From contig OW121855.1 of NCBI GenBank assembly GCA_933228895.1, positions 39,198,698 through 39,262,697 on the forward strand: a DNA stretch of 64,000 nucleotides, in the 5' to 3' direction. Shown here in pieces: positions 1 to 11,500 of this stretch. Source of the DNA: Platycnemis pennipes (lineage: Eukaryota > Arthropoda > Insecta > Odonata > Platycnemididae). The notes under the pieces were generated by a model. The model did no database searches. It saw only the letters and a list, made by a program, of their open reading frames with translations, and was not told where the DNA came from. The stretch's first letter is position 1. Every line of letters starts with the position of its first letter. The position numbers and the translations under genes are program-made.

Positions 1-468
1 AACGTCATTTGCAGTCAGCGTAGACTATTTTACGTGGTCAACGTTTGGATGCAACACGAATATAAATGTACCTACGTATTGAATGATGTTACATTCCGAT
101 ACAGAATATCCTGTTCTAAAATCTATCAATGAAGAATAAAAAGCCTAATGACTCACATTATTGCGACGTCGATGACAGTTCTTTTAGGGGGCTATGAACC
201 TGGTTTCAAAAGACCAGTGCAGGTGCTTACGGTTTTCTTCGTATCGTTTTTATCGTTATAGCATTTACTTTGTAGTTTGGTTCCCTTCATGAAAAAAGTG
301 TTGCTATTTTCTGTGAAACGAAAAATATTTCTCACAAGGCGATTTTTTTACCTAAAATATGCCCAATATTTCCATTTACTGCCTATTTTCCGAGATCATT
401 CCCGAGCATAGGAAAGCTTAACGAAGATATTTCTCATGATCAGAGCGAAGACTAATCTTTCATCTACC
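1..468. other. Non-coding, nothing recognised
   Basis: AT-rich sequence with no convincing ORF, motif or repeat boundary. The last eight bases are one copy of the target duplication of the MITE that follows. Confidence 0.5.
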
Positions 469-729
469 CAGGGGCGTCGGAACTATTTTCGCTTGGAGGG
501 GCCAACCTTGAAAAGGGCCCGCATTTTTTTGCGGATAGGAGGGGGGTGAGACTATAATTCCGCTAAAAGTGCATATGAAGGTGGTAGAATATGTGTCAAA
601 AGGGAAAAGGCAAGCTGGAAACAAGTGAAATTTCATTTTCATTAATGAAGACTCATTTCTCAAAGGCCCGGGGCTAATTCTGGGGTAGGGGCCGAATGCC
701 CACCCTGCCCCCCACTTCCGACGCCGCTG
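469..729. mobile_element. 261-bp hAT-type MITE
   Basis: Ends are CAGGGGCGTCGGAA and, inverted, CAGCGGCGTCGGAA (13 of 14 match). Flanks are identical 8-bp copies of CATCTACC at 461-468 and 730-737. An 8-bp duplication plus CAG-type ends is the hAT signature. There is no coding capacity; open frames inside are chance. Confidence 0.9.
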
Positions 730-737
730 CATCTACC

Positions 738-2394
738 CATGTGATGACATGACCAATTATTGACGATAATTAACTATTAAGCTCATAATTCTTTCCGGCG
801 TCGAACATGTTGTCGAACAAATTCGTTCTTGTATTCTTTAGCACGTGATGCCGGATGATTTCTTCCGTAGCTTACGTTTACAACACTGATGAGGATTAAC
901 TAACTCGTCGGAAGGTCTGATCCTTCTGGCAATACGCATTGATAGCTAGCGATTCTCTCATAAGTGTGGGGTATCTTCTTTCTCTCGATGACGTATTGGA
1001 TTTCGGTTGGCAGGCGGAGTTATTACGCTGCACAGGATCACGTTGTCCTTGTCCCTGTAAAAATAAGTAAACCTTTTTATTTTGCTGTCTGGGTCGTTCC
1101 ATTTGATTCGATAACATTTTCAGAAATATTATGCGTGACCATATCAGATTTCAACGAAAATTAATGCATGGATCTTTGTGTGACGAATTCCTTTCTTTGA
1201 TTACAAAGATAATGTATTGCCCCTGATAAATAGGCAGACAATCATGACGTTAAAAACATCTTTTTACCCCCTTTTCCACGTGCTCCTATATGCTTGCTTT
1301 ACTTGGAACACAGGAGCGTAAAAGATGTCATTGGGAATCATTATGAGTGTACTTGATAGTTTTGCAGTGGACTTTTGTTCTTATGAGTGGTGTTTTCATC
1401 TTTTGGTGCTCTACATATAACTGCCATAATTCAACAGGCAAATGTTTCTGTCTCACCTAAGTATAATACATGAAAGAAATTAGAATTTGACTGCATCTGA
1501 GATACCTGAGAGTATGACAATGCTATATTTGGCTGTCTCCGGGAAAACATGCAATTAAAACAGGGATGCCCACCCCCCTCAAGCTTGACAGTTCACCCCC
1601 CCAAACCTGATGACTAAACCCCCCCTCAAACTTTTAAAGTAACAAACATCCTTGAATCAGAAATGTCCTGCAAATCAACCTCACTTTTCTACATTACTTG
1701 CTTTATTGTTGAACTAATAAATAGGGACACCGAAAAATGGTAAATAAAAATCATCAAAAGCGGTGTTTAAAAATGACAAATGCGGTAAATAAAATCGTTT
1801 TAAAAAGGTGAAAGCTGTGTTTAATGTTGGGAAAAAGGAGTCTTAAAGGAAGAGTTTTTTTAAAAATATTATTAATAAAGACTTCATACCAATGTGAACA
1901 AACAGTTAATAGTACGTACATTTGAGATCCAATACAGAAGTTATGGCTACCCTACGCAACATAAAAAACACAGTAAGCAAAATTAAGTTAAAGGCAAATT
2001 AATGAGATAATGGTAATAACAATAACAGAGTGGAGTAGTGGACGGCAGGTAATGAAGTTCGATTCTTTTGCTGTTTAAAATTTTTCTTTCAACCATTGAA
2101 TCAAAAAACTTTATCATCCTTAATTTCCAACCTTTGTGTGTGAATACTGACTTTTTTGTACATACTTCTATCGCCCTAACTAGATTTACAAATGCGTCAC
2201 TCAAAAATACACTGTAAAGTTAACGTAATGATTCCACGATTTAATTCTGTAATATAAATTTTTTCCAATCATTTCCTTTTGCCAAATTTAATTATTTTTT
2301 TGACTTATAATTTGGCATGAAATTTCTGATAATCTACTTTTTTTAACTGCGTACTAGCATTACCCTAGGAATACAGCACGGCTGTATTCTTAGG
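738..2394. other. Non-coding, nothing recognised
   Basis: AT-rich DNA with scattered short frames and C-rich runs near 1568-1625. No gene, repeat end or RNA structure that I can support. Confidence 0.45.
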
Positions 2395-2815
2395 TAGTGT
2401 TCAGCTTCGAACTCGTGACTGGCAGTACACTAGCCCTCATTTTTAACAACTACGCTCTCATAGCTTCACGAGAAATATGGCGAATGTAGGCGACCCGCAT
2501 GACATTCGGCTTAATTTTTTTCTCGCGCATCCGGGCCTATGGAGAGAAATGTCAATATGAGTATTTTTTATTTTGTTTTCCTCGTTTATGGCACGGAAAA
2601 AATCTTCTCATTTCGTGACCCGAGTTACTTAACCTCTCCTTGTTGGTATCTACCATACGTACATTCCATTCGCGGGGCGCATCGATCACGAGGCCGCGAG
2701 ATGTTAAAATCTCCGATCCGGATCTGAATTTTTACTGTCCCTGGATATGATTTCAGTAGCGAATGAAATGAAAGACCCGTGGATCTTTGGATCCGACCCG
2801 ACCATCCTTAATTTA
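2395..2815. repeat. Dispersed repeat, copy 1
   Basis: Aligns by eye with 2940-3300 in the same orientation. Shared blocks include CAGTACACTAGC, GGCGAATGTAGG then ACCCGCATG, ACATTCCATTC then CGGGGC, and ATCCGGATC near the end. Diverged, so old. Family unknown; open frames inside do not look coding. Confidence 0.65.
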
Positions 2816-2939
2816 TGTGTGGCACATTTGTAAATCTAATTTAAACAACAAAGTATAATAAAGTGAGTATTCAGATGTAATGGTTTAAAATTGAATATGA
2901 TAACATTTTCGATGCAGTGACTGAAAGAAAAAATTAAAC

Positions 2940-3300
2940 TGCGATTGGGATCGAACTTCGCACAGTACACTAGCTCTCGTTGTACGCCTGATCCCGGCGA
3001 ATGTAGGCTACCCGCATGGCATCCTACGTATTTTTTCCCCGCTATACCGGGGTAATGGGGGAAAAAAGTCATATTTCTATATTTTGCTTCTAGTTGCATG
3101 GGAACGTTTTCATCTAATTACGTGACCTTAGTTACACATCCTCTTCTTGTCGATATCTACCGCACCTACATTCCATTCACGGGGCACTTCAATCGCTAAG
3201 CCGCGAAAATTAAAAATCTACGATCCGGATCCGATTTTACTCCGTGTCTTTGGATCCGAATCCGGAACTGAGAAAAATGAAAGATCCGGCCATCACTAAA
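2940..3300. repeat. Dispersed repeat, copy 2
   Basis: Direct, diverged second copy of the repeat at 2395-2815. It lacks some internal sequence and ends in a similar ATCCGG-rich stretch, GATCCGGCCATC. No target duplication found. Confidence 0.65.
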
Positions 3301-3699
3301 GAAAATATTTCATGCTACAAAAATTCGGCATTTGCAAAATATCTCAAATTTCGTTAAAAAAATCGCTTTTCAAAGAAGACACGGTTAATTTCGCGATTAA
3401 ACCCTAAAGTCGCTAATTTCGTGAATACTGTCGCAAAAAACGTTTCGCGAAAATGTCATGTCCCTACTAATAAACAATCACATAGCTATATTTTGATTTA
3501 TTATGTTTATTTTAAACATTTGACTAAATTAAACGACTCACTTAATGTGGAAATCACACATGCATGTATAATATTCTGTTCTGGTACTAACTGTAAAAGA
3601 TAATGTCTGAATGTAAAAATTATAATTCAGTTTTAATTAAATACTGACGGAATATTTTCTTAACGTAAGCTGTACATGTTGCTGCAGCGAGTAGTTATA
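3301..3699. other. Non-coding, nothing recognised
   Basis: AT-rich spacer between the dispersed repeat and the TIR element. The last five bases (TTATA) duplicate those after 5124. Confidence 0.45.
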
Positions 3700-5124
3700 C
3701 AGGGTGGCGATCGCCTGGGAAAACCTGGAATTGTTGGGGAATTTTGGAAATCTGGAAAAGTCAGGGAATTCTCGTCACAGTCAGGGAGAAACTGGGATAG
3801 GAAATTCTCGTTATTTTTCTACTATTACATTTACAGGGCAGTCTTTCCTGCCCTTTATTTCACCAAAATATTTCACCAACTAAAACTAATGTCCGTCGCC
3901 GAAGTTCATAGAATAAGCCCCATCAATTCGTTGAACATTCAGTTGTGAATCTTAGTTATTTAGTTGTGAATCAGTCGTACAATGTATCCCTTCTCTATAT
4001 ATCCTTAAGGCAATATTTGCCTAGAAGTGTTAAAATTCATGTCACCATGTATTTCGCTTATCACAAGGAATCCGAGGCTATGTTGTTTGGAAGATTTTAC
4101 CGTGTTTTTTTTAACTTCCGAAACTCAGGTCGAGAGGTAGTTGGAGCATACTAGCTCGTAGTAAATATGTGCTTGCAGTTCTAAAAATACGAGACGATGA
4201 TTATTAAAACTGTAATACATGTACGATCACACGTGTAAACAAAATCTTACATGAGATCATCTTCAATTTCCATACCCCCTTCACGAGACAGTAAGAAGAG
4301 TCCTCCTCCACTCCCCACCTTTCACGCTCGATTGAATGGCCCCCTTAGCTCCCTCTCAAAACAATTTAGTCAGGTCAAAAAACACCTCAAATATGATATT
4401 CCTAAATATGACACTGCTGTTGCTAATTGCCTCCTGTTTTCGCTCGCAGTGGCGCGATAATGTTTTGTTTGTTTATACAAATATATTTACATTTTTGGTT
4501 CCCTCTTACAATCAAGGGGTTATGACCACATTAATCAAAATGTTATTCGCTTCTAAAGGTCACTCGTGCCATCCGATTTTGATCCAGTCCAACAAGTTTA
4601 CTTTGGTTTGTATTTTTCACGCAGCTTAGTGATACCTGTGTTGGAGTTCGACAGTAAATTGGCCATTAACTTTCCCTTCCATGCCTTCAACTCCCTTCCC
4701 TTCCCTTCCAATCTTCAACTTCCTAGAACTACCATGACCGGCCACCTCTTCCTTGAAAATTAGACATTGTCAAAATGTAATTTTACCAAAAGAAAAATAC
4801 ACGGCCACGGAAATACGAAACACGGATACGCGGCCGTGAAAAATATATGTATTAATAGTGTGTACACTTTGTGTGAGGTCTTAACTTGTGAAGGTTTAAT
4901 ATATTTTTTCATTAGGGCGGAGGTTCAATATATTTTTTCATTCTTATATCTTTTAATTTATTGCTTTCAGCTTTTAGCATTTTCTGAATTTTGACGAAAA
5001 TTTAATTCAGCAAAAATTAAATATTCCGATAATAGGAAACCTTTTGGCGATCGGTAAGGGAAATTGGTAAAGCCATCATGGAAAAGTCAGGGAATTTGAA
5101 AGCTGGTTATCAGTAGCCACCCTG
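3700..5124. mobile_element. 1.4-kb DNA transposon with CAGGGTGGC ends
   Basis: Begins CAGGGTGGC and ends GCCACCCTG, flanked on both sides by TTATA (3695-3699 and 5125-5129). The subterminal sequence is rich in AGGGAA/GGGAAT words at both ends. No transposase frame is recognisable; short ORFs look random. Superfamily uncertain: the apparent 5-bp duplication would suit Transib-like elements, but the ends could also belong to a hAT with a decayed 8-bp site. Confidence 0.7.
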
Positions 5125-5275
5125 TTATACATTGGACGAGCCAACATTTCTAAATATGACCCGTATTCAAAGTTGTAGGAAAAGTATAGAAAAAGTAAGG
5201 GAACCAGAGAAACAATATTGGCCCTTAGGTTCCTCATAGAGTAGAGAATGAAGAAGGAAAAAACCGACGTTTTTT

Positions 5276-5395
5276 GCATTCGTGGATTTAGAGAAGGCTT
5301 TTGACAATATGGATTGGAATTAAATGCTTGAAATTCTGAAAGGAATTGGAGTGTCCTACAATGATCGAAGAATCATCCGCAGTTTGTATAAAAAC
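5276..5395 (+). pseudogene. RTE-type LINE reverse-transcriptase fragment
   Basis: Translates as AFVDLEKAFDNMDWN, a stop, then MLEILKGIGVSYNDRR and IIRSLYKN. This is the RT block before the catalytic site of RTE-clade LINEs. The homologous Lys-Asn-Gln-Val-Val continues at 5769-5785 after a MITE insertion. Stops make it dead. Confidence 0.75.
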
Positions 5396-5765
5396 TAGGG
5401 ATGGGTCGGTTCGGTTCTTCGGTTCTCGGTTCCACTGGTTCTTGAGCTTAGAACCGGAACCGGAACCGAGGCCAAAAATAATCGGTACCGAAATAATTGG
5501 CGCGAGAACCAGTTGAAACCTACTCACACTCCGAAAGTGGAGGCTTCACATTAAAACCTGGTGAAATAGTGTACTTAGATGCTTCAAAGTCGCGAATTAT
5601 TCTAATTCAGTCTTTGAAAATGATTATTGATTACCTTATCTTACCATTGAGCAATGCAAAGTAAGTGGTAAATGAAGAACCGGAACCGAGAATCGGAACC
5701 GAGAACCGAAGTTAAGAACCGAACCGGAACCGGAACCGAAAAAAAGTGGAACCGACCCATCCCTA
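5396..5765. mobile_element. 370-bp hAT-type MITE inside the LINE fragment
   Basis: Inverted ends TAGGGATGGGTCGGTTC and GAACCG..CCATCCCTA, with perfect 8-bp duplications ATAAAAAC at 5388-5395 and 5766-5773. The interior has many GGAACCG/CGGTTCC repeats, so it can fold extensively. The split LINE frame independently confirms both boundaries. Confidence 0.92.
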
Positions 5766-5789
5766 ATAAAAACCAAGTAGTATTTTTCA

Positions 5790-6785
5790 TCATCATTTTT
5801 TGGCATGGTGCATCATTAACGATTAGTTAAAAATACTTAGGAAATATGATGAACAAAAATTTTAATGTAGCATTTTTTTTAGAGATTTAAAATTGAACAC
5901 TATGGTGTCTTGCTGGAATTGTTCAAACAAAATCATATTTCTTTCGGGCATGCTGAAATTTTTCATGGCCTTCACCTGCTGTAGGCCTTGTGGAGTAATA
6001 GTTTCCGGATGGTGTGATGTCCTTTACCCATTTTCCCTGCGTAAACACTTTTATCATTTGGTAGCCGCTCCTCCCATTTTGCTTCACGTGCATCCCCAGA
6101 TTATTTTGTTTGCTCTGAATTTCTGACGAGTTATGGTTCTCACAATCAGTTTTGTTTACGCTTTTCCCATCTACTCTTGTCCCATCTCCCCAAACTCGAA
6201 TGTGAATCACGAGGTAAGGAAGGCAGATGATATGGGGACTACTTTTGGGTAGTGTCTGTCGGACACTGATTCAGCAATTTTTTCTTTGGTTCCTTTGAGC
6301 TTCTTTCGGAGGGGTAAGGGATTCTGGGTTCGTCGCCGACCTTGACGTGATGCTCCACCCCTACCATCATCTCCCCTCTCCCAACAGCAGTTCATGCATC
6401 ATATCAACAGCATCAGATCGAGCAGTTCATCATCGTAGAAAAGGTTTTGGGGATATGAGATGAGAGCAGGCCGGTAAATTTAAAGGTCTATGGCAAAAAT
6501 TTTGGTGACCTGGAAAATACATCTTATGTGATAATACTGGAAACTAGCTGGAAAACATTCATTTTATTTTTATTTTTCGTGTGATCGCATCTGATAGTGC
6601 ATACTTCTCCAACTTAAACTTGAATCCAATAAACGCGAAGAATTTAGGCAATTAACTCCTTTTAGTGCATATTCTTTGCCTTTTTATCGAAAAATATGGC
6701 AGTACAGTGATTATCTCCAAAATATAGAATATTTTTTGTTAATTTTCGGAAAGTACGTTTAGTTCGAATCCAGATAATTACAAGT
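5790..6785. other. Non-coding, nothing recognised
   Basis: Several open frames on both strands (up to about 95 codons near 5923-6210) overlap each other and show no recognisable domain. Treated as intergenic. Confidence 0.4.
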
Positions 6786-6789
6786 CCAA

Positions 6790-6836
6790 TTTTTTTGGTC
6801 CCTTGCTTTCAAATAAACTAGGTTTTACTGTATGGC
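6790..6836. mobile_element. Possible pogo/Tigger terminal fragment
   Basis: Read on the minus strand it begins ACAGTAAAACCTAGTTTAT, the style of pogo/Tigger terminal repeats (CAGTAAAACC.C.TTTAT), then GCAAGGGACC. No partner end was identified. Confidence 0.35.
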
Positions 6837-6984
6837 CAAAGTGTGTCAGTGTCCGCAAAATCTTGGCCTAAAATAGTATTAAAAAAATATACAGTACCAT
6901 ACTCTTGTCACAATTACATTTTTGCCCAATGATTCTTCTGAGGAAAAAATATTACGAATTCACAAAATAGAGTCACCCGAGTCA

Positions 6985-7310
6985 TTCTTAAATATGACAA
7001 ACATAATGAGATTGGCCTCATTTTTAAGCTGCTGAACTGATCAAATAATAGAATGAGGTTTTAAAATTTATCGCAGAAATTAAATTAGGAATGATGCCAC
7101 CTTATTTAAAAAACCTGCTGTCAGCAGTTATGACCTTCATGAGCATTTAACGAGAGCTAAGTCAAAACTTCATATTCCTCCAGTCAGTAAATTAACCACT
7201 CAAAACTGTGTTTTTAAAAGGTAGGTACCTAATATTATATACAATTCTTTGATCGATGATAAAAATTCTACTCAATGCTCATACAGGTTCAATAATTATG
7301 TAAGAATGTG
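6985..7310 (+). pseudogene. Decayed LINE reverse-transcriptase C-terminus
   Basis: Shifting plus-strand frames give GMMPPYLKNLLSAV, then a region readable as a basic tail ending before ILYNSL. This resembles the thumb/C-terminal part of CR1/Jockey-type LINE RTs. Several frameshifts and stops. Weak call made by pattern only. Confidence 0.4.
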
Positions 7311-8394
7311 GGTTATAAAGAATGATGCTTGTAAAGTGTGATATGAAAAGTGTAATCATAAGTCTGACAGTATATATTTTTGATTTTAAGTTTAATTATG
7401 TGTATGGTATTGTGACTACAATTTTGAATGGAGTAACAACCATGCTGTAAGCCAAAATAATGACTATGGTTACTCTTTTGGCTTATAGTGCCATGCATTG
7501 GCTGGTATTGGCTGATAATGCATCATTATTTTGGCTTGTAGTATGGATCAGAGCCATTCAGAATATCAAACTATGATAGTTATGTATTTAATAATAATGT
7601 TAATTAAGCGACTATTGTTATTAATTGTAAATTTTACTATTTTTTCTGTGAATAGCTGTTAGTTAAATAACGACATTTAATATTATAATTATAGTTGAAC
7701 GAAATCATCTAACAGTTAAGACACGCTACTAGTAATACTATCAGCGAGATAAAACTGATGTATCTAGTTATTGATGAGGTTACTGCAAACACTGCTGCCA
7801 GTCAGCAGGTAAAAGGCCCTCATAACCTTCTGGTAACTTTTTTTTTACTTGTCCAAAAAGACCGACACTATAAGGACTGCTAATTTGTGATCCTTGACTA
7901 TTGATCAATTGAAATGGTTTTACCTTATAATGAAGGGATGCAAGGTAGGAACTCGTCATGAAAATAAGAACGTCTTAGGCCTTGGAAGCTAGAGATAATT
8001 TAGTGTTCAAAATTTATTAATATCTCTTCTACAGGAATATGTGCACCTCTGCCCCGCCCAAATATATGTACATATGTGGGTTCCTGCTGCTAGAGGATTC
8101 ACATAAGGATATGATTATGAATAGAGTAGAACACTTCTTCATAATTTAGCCTGCCTCTGCTCAGCTCTTGCAACATGTTTAATTACACTCACTTTTCATT
8201 TGTGCTCATCAATTAGCTTTACAGAGACTTTATATTTATGTATTTATTATGCACAGATTGCCATCTTGGTAGCTGAGATGGTACCAAATTGATCATGTAC
8301 TGTTATCAAATTAAAATTAAAAATTATGTTGTGAAAGGCAAAAATTAAATAGAAACCTGGTTAAAGAGACCTTTAAACTTAAAATTTTAGTAGT
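7311..8394. other. 3' flank of the P450 gene
   Basis: No second gene seen. It contains the candidate poly(A) signal and an imperfect inverted repeat: 7440-7463 pairs with 7523-7546 around GCCAAAATAATGA, enough to form a hairpin or be a MITE relic. Confidence 0.5.
8243..8248 (-). promoter_or_regulatory. Candidate poly(A) signal of the P450 gene
   Basis: Reads AATAAA on the minus strand, about 147 bp downstream of the stop codon. Other A/T hexamers lie nearby, so this is only the best-placed candidate. Confidence 0.45.
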
Positions 8395-8576
8395 TTAGTG
8401 TCTTCTGATCACTTGAATTTTGAATGGTTTTGGCATAATAGTAATATTTCCTATTGGCTCATCAGAAGGATCTGGCTCTCCTTCTGGTTTTCGCATTGAG
8501 TACTTTTGCATTAAATATGCAAAGAAAAGGAACACATTGTTTCGTGCAAGTGATTCTCCAAGGCATGACCGCTTCC
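8395..8576 (-). CDS. P450 exon 9 (haem-binding loop, stop)
   Basis: Residues 438-497. GKRSCLGESLARNNVFLFF contains the haem-thiolate Cys442. The C-terminus ends KIQVIRRH and TAA (8397-8395). The acceptor is TTTTTTTTAG. The usual Arg two before the Cys is kept as Lys-Arg. Confidence 0.94.
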
Positions 8577-11500
8577 CTAAAAAAAATAGCTTGAATTAAT
8601 ATTAGAAAATCCAAACTCACATTTAATGAGTTGTAAATATTTGTTGAGGTATTTTACAAGCAGTTTTTAGCAGAGAAAGTGTTTAAGTGCATTGAAGTTT
8701 TTAAGCTTTAAGTGCATTGAAAATAATGCTATAGTAATAATGAATATAATTGTGTGACAGGCAAGATGTTGCGCTTCACTTATCACGTTTGCTATCTTCA
8801 CTCAGTAGGAGAAGTCAGAAGTAGCAAATCTCATTGCACATAAAGAATAACTTGTGAGATAGAAAATGGTACGAGTGGACACTCACCTATTCCAAATGGT
8901 ATCAGAGCTTCATTTTTCATCACCTTTCCCTCATTATCAAGGAACCTCTCAGGTCTGAAGTTCTGTGGATCACCCCATATTGCTGGATCATGATGGAGCT
9001 CATAGAGGTTCAGGAAAATCTGTGAATTCTGAGATAAATTTTATCCATTGAGAAAATTACACTAGTTACTATTCAGAACTTTTATGGTGTACTGTGGAAA
9101 ACCCTTAATCATATACATATATATGTGTATGTTTCAGCATAGTATCCATTCATAAGTTCTAATGATTATTACTGGCAATAAATGCCCAGGATTTCTGTTT
9201 CTTATAGTGATTTTGTACTATTTAGAAGGTATAAGTATTGTACGCCAACAGTCCATCAACAATGACCCTCAAAAGTTAGAGGGAAGTATCATAGAAGTTG
9301 TACAAGTGTTTCTATCGCAGTTGGACCTCAGTCCTATAATCCAGGAAATTTATTATTCAGCATATTTGGAATATGCATTTTTTAACTTGCTGATTGTCCA
9401 CTTCACAGCAATTTAGGCAGTACTCATGCCTCAATCCAGGGAATTGTATTTCTTTTGGCCATACACTCAAATAAAGCAGGTTTCCTGCTTACTGGTGCGA
9501 ATAGGTGTCAGGAATATAATTATACTTATAAATGGAGGTGGGCACAGCAAAACCAGATTTAGGCTTCTTGTGCAAGGCACTGGTTTCCTGTCCTGAAATT
9601 AATGAATAGCAAACCCAAAGAAGGTACTTGTCTCTGCTTACTGAAGGTGGTCGGTGCCAACAGGTGTCGACAATTGAACCGAATACAATTAGTTGCAATT
9701 AAGTCAGAGTCAGGCATTCCAGTGTAGGCAACCTCCACTGGCAAAATCACCAGAAAGCAACAATAATTCTTTTGTAATGGTTATTTGCATATGCTCTGTA
9801 TCAAAATTCAAGCTATATACTTTTTGTATACTGGCAAATTTTGTTTCTACATTCTGTGATTTAAGATTTGAGATTATTTTTGTGTTACTGAATCCCTTGG
9901 CAAGATCATCATCATCATAAGTCATCAATCCTCAGATTGGTTTGATGCAGCTCTCCACTGAGTTCTTCTATCGGCTAATCTCTTCATATTTACATATTTC
10001 TTCTCTTTCACATCCTTCATCACTTGTTCCATATATCTTGCATCAGGCCTTCCTTTGCCATTCTTCCCTTCCACTTGTCCCTCAATGATTGTCTTCATGA
10101 GGTCATCATGTCTCATGATGTGGCCAATTAAGTTGTCCCGTCTTATTCGTAGGGTATTCAGATGACTTCTTTTTTCTCCCACTCTTCTAATAACTTCTTC
10201 GTTACTTACTTGGTCAATCCATTTAATCTTCATCATTCTTCTGTAGCACCACATTTCAAATGGCTCCACCCTTTTCTTCTCTGCTGCTGTCATTGTCCAT
10301 GCCTCGCTGCCATAAAGAAATGTTCTCCATATGTACATACTGATGAATTGTTTTCTTACTTCTACGCTTGTATTTCCAGTGGAAAGTAGATTCTTCTTTT
10401 GATAGAATGCCCTCTTTGCGTGGGATATTCTGCTATTTCTTTCTTGCTTTGTCCATCTTAGGTTACTTGGCTTCCAAGGTAACAGAACTCTTTCTCCTCT
10501 TCCAGGTTTTGTTTTCCAAGTTTAACATTGGTTTGGACCTCTTCCTTCTTGCTGCACACCAATGTCTCAGTCCTCTTCTTATTTATCTTCAGCTGATATC
10601 TAGCCATTGTGCTTTCCATGGTTACTAGAATTTTGTATAGATCCCTCTCTGACTCTGCTATGAGTGCTATGTCATCAGCGAATCGCAGCATGCTTATTTT
10701 TTCTCTATGGATATTCACTCCAAAAGACTTCTCTTTGATTTCATTGTTGGCTCTCTTGATGTAAACTTTAAAAAATTACTGGAGACAGTGCACAGCCTTA
10801 TCTCTTTCTTTTCCTTATTCTTGCTTCTTCGCAGCTGGGTCCAGATTTAGTCACAACTACTTGGTTTTTATACAAACAAACAAGAACTTGCTATAGCGAG
10901 CGCTCTTTATTTCCGAAGGTGCTGGATTAAGCCTCTCAATTCCCACAGTAGTTCTTACTTTCTGTTTTTCTTTCATTACCATGATATTAGAAACAGGTTA
11001 GAAGGCCCATTTTCATGTGCAATTCCTTATTCACCGATCATTTTGCGAATTAAATCTTCCAAAAAGTAATTTATGCTTTGCTGAAGTCTTCTAGTGCTAA
11101 CCAGTATGTTCATTAGTTAGGAAAGTGAATTCAGGAATCATGAAATAAAAATTGATGAATGGGATAAATTTTAATTATTCGCATAAAATTGGCCCTGGCA
11201 ATATTTACGAAAACTGTGATGGTGTGGCTGATTAAAACCTGCTTAGAAGAACACCAGAAGGCTATTCGACTGGGACAACCCTTAAAATCAGTAGTAGCGG
11301 AACATGCATCCTCGGGACATGCGATTGACCTCAAACAAACAAAGATAATCGAGAAAGTGAAAAACTTCAAGCCCCAGCTGATCCGCAAAGCTTTGGAAAT
11401 AAGAAAATGCCAGCAAAATTACAAGAGGGACTGTGGCCTCCAAATCAGCAACACGTGGGACCCTGCTTTGAGCCTTAATAAAAATGCTATGACTACTCCT

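Noticed and set aside
460..732. 90-codon minus frame at the MITE
   Set aside because: Coincides almost exactly with the MITE and its inverted ends; no domain.
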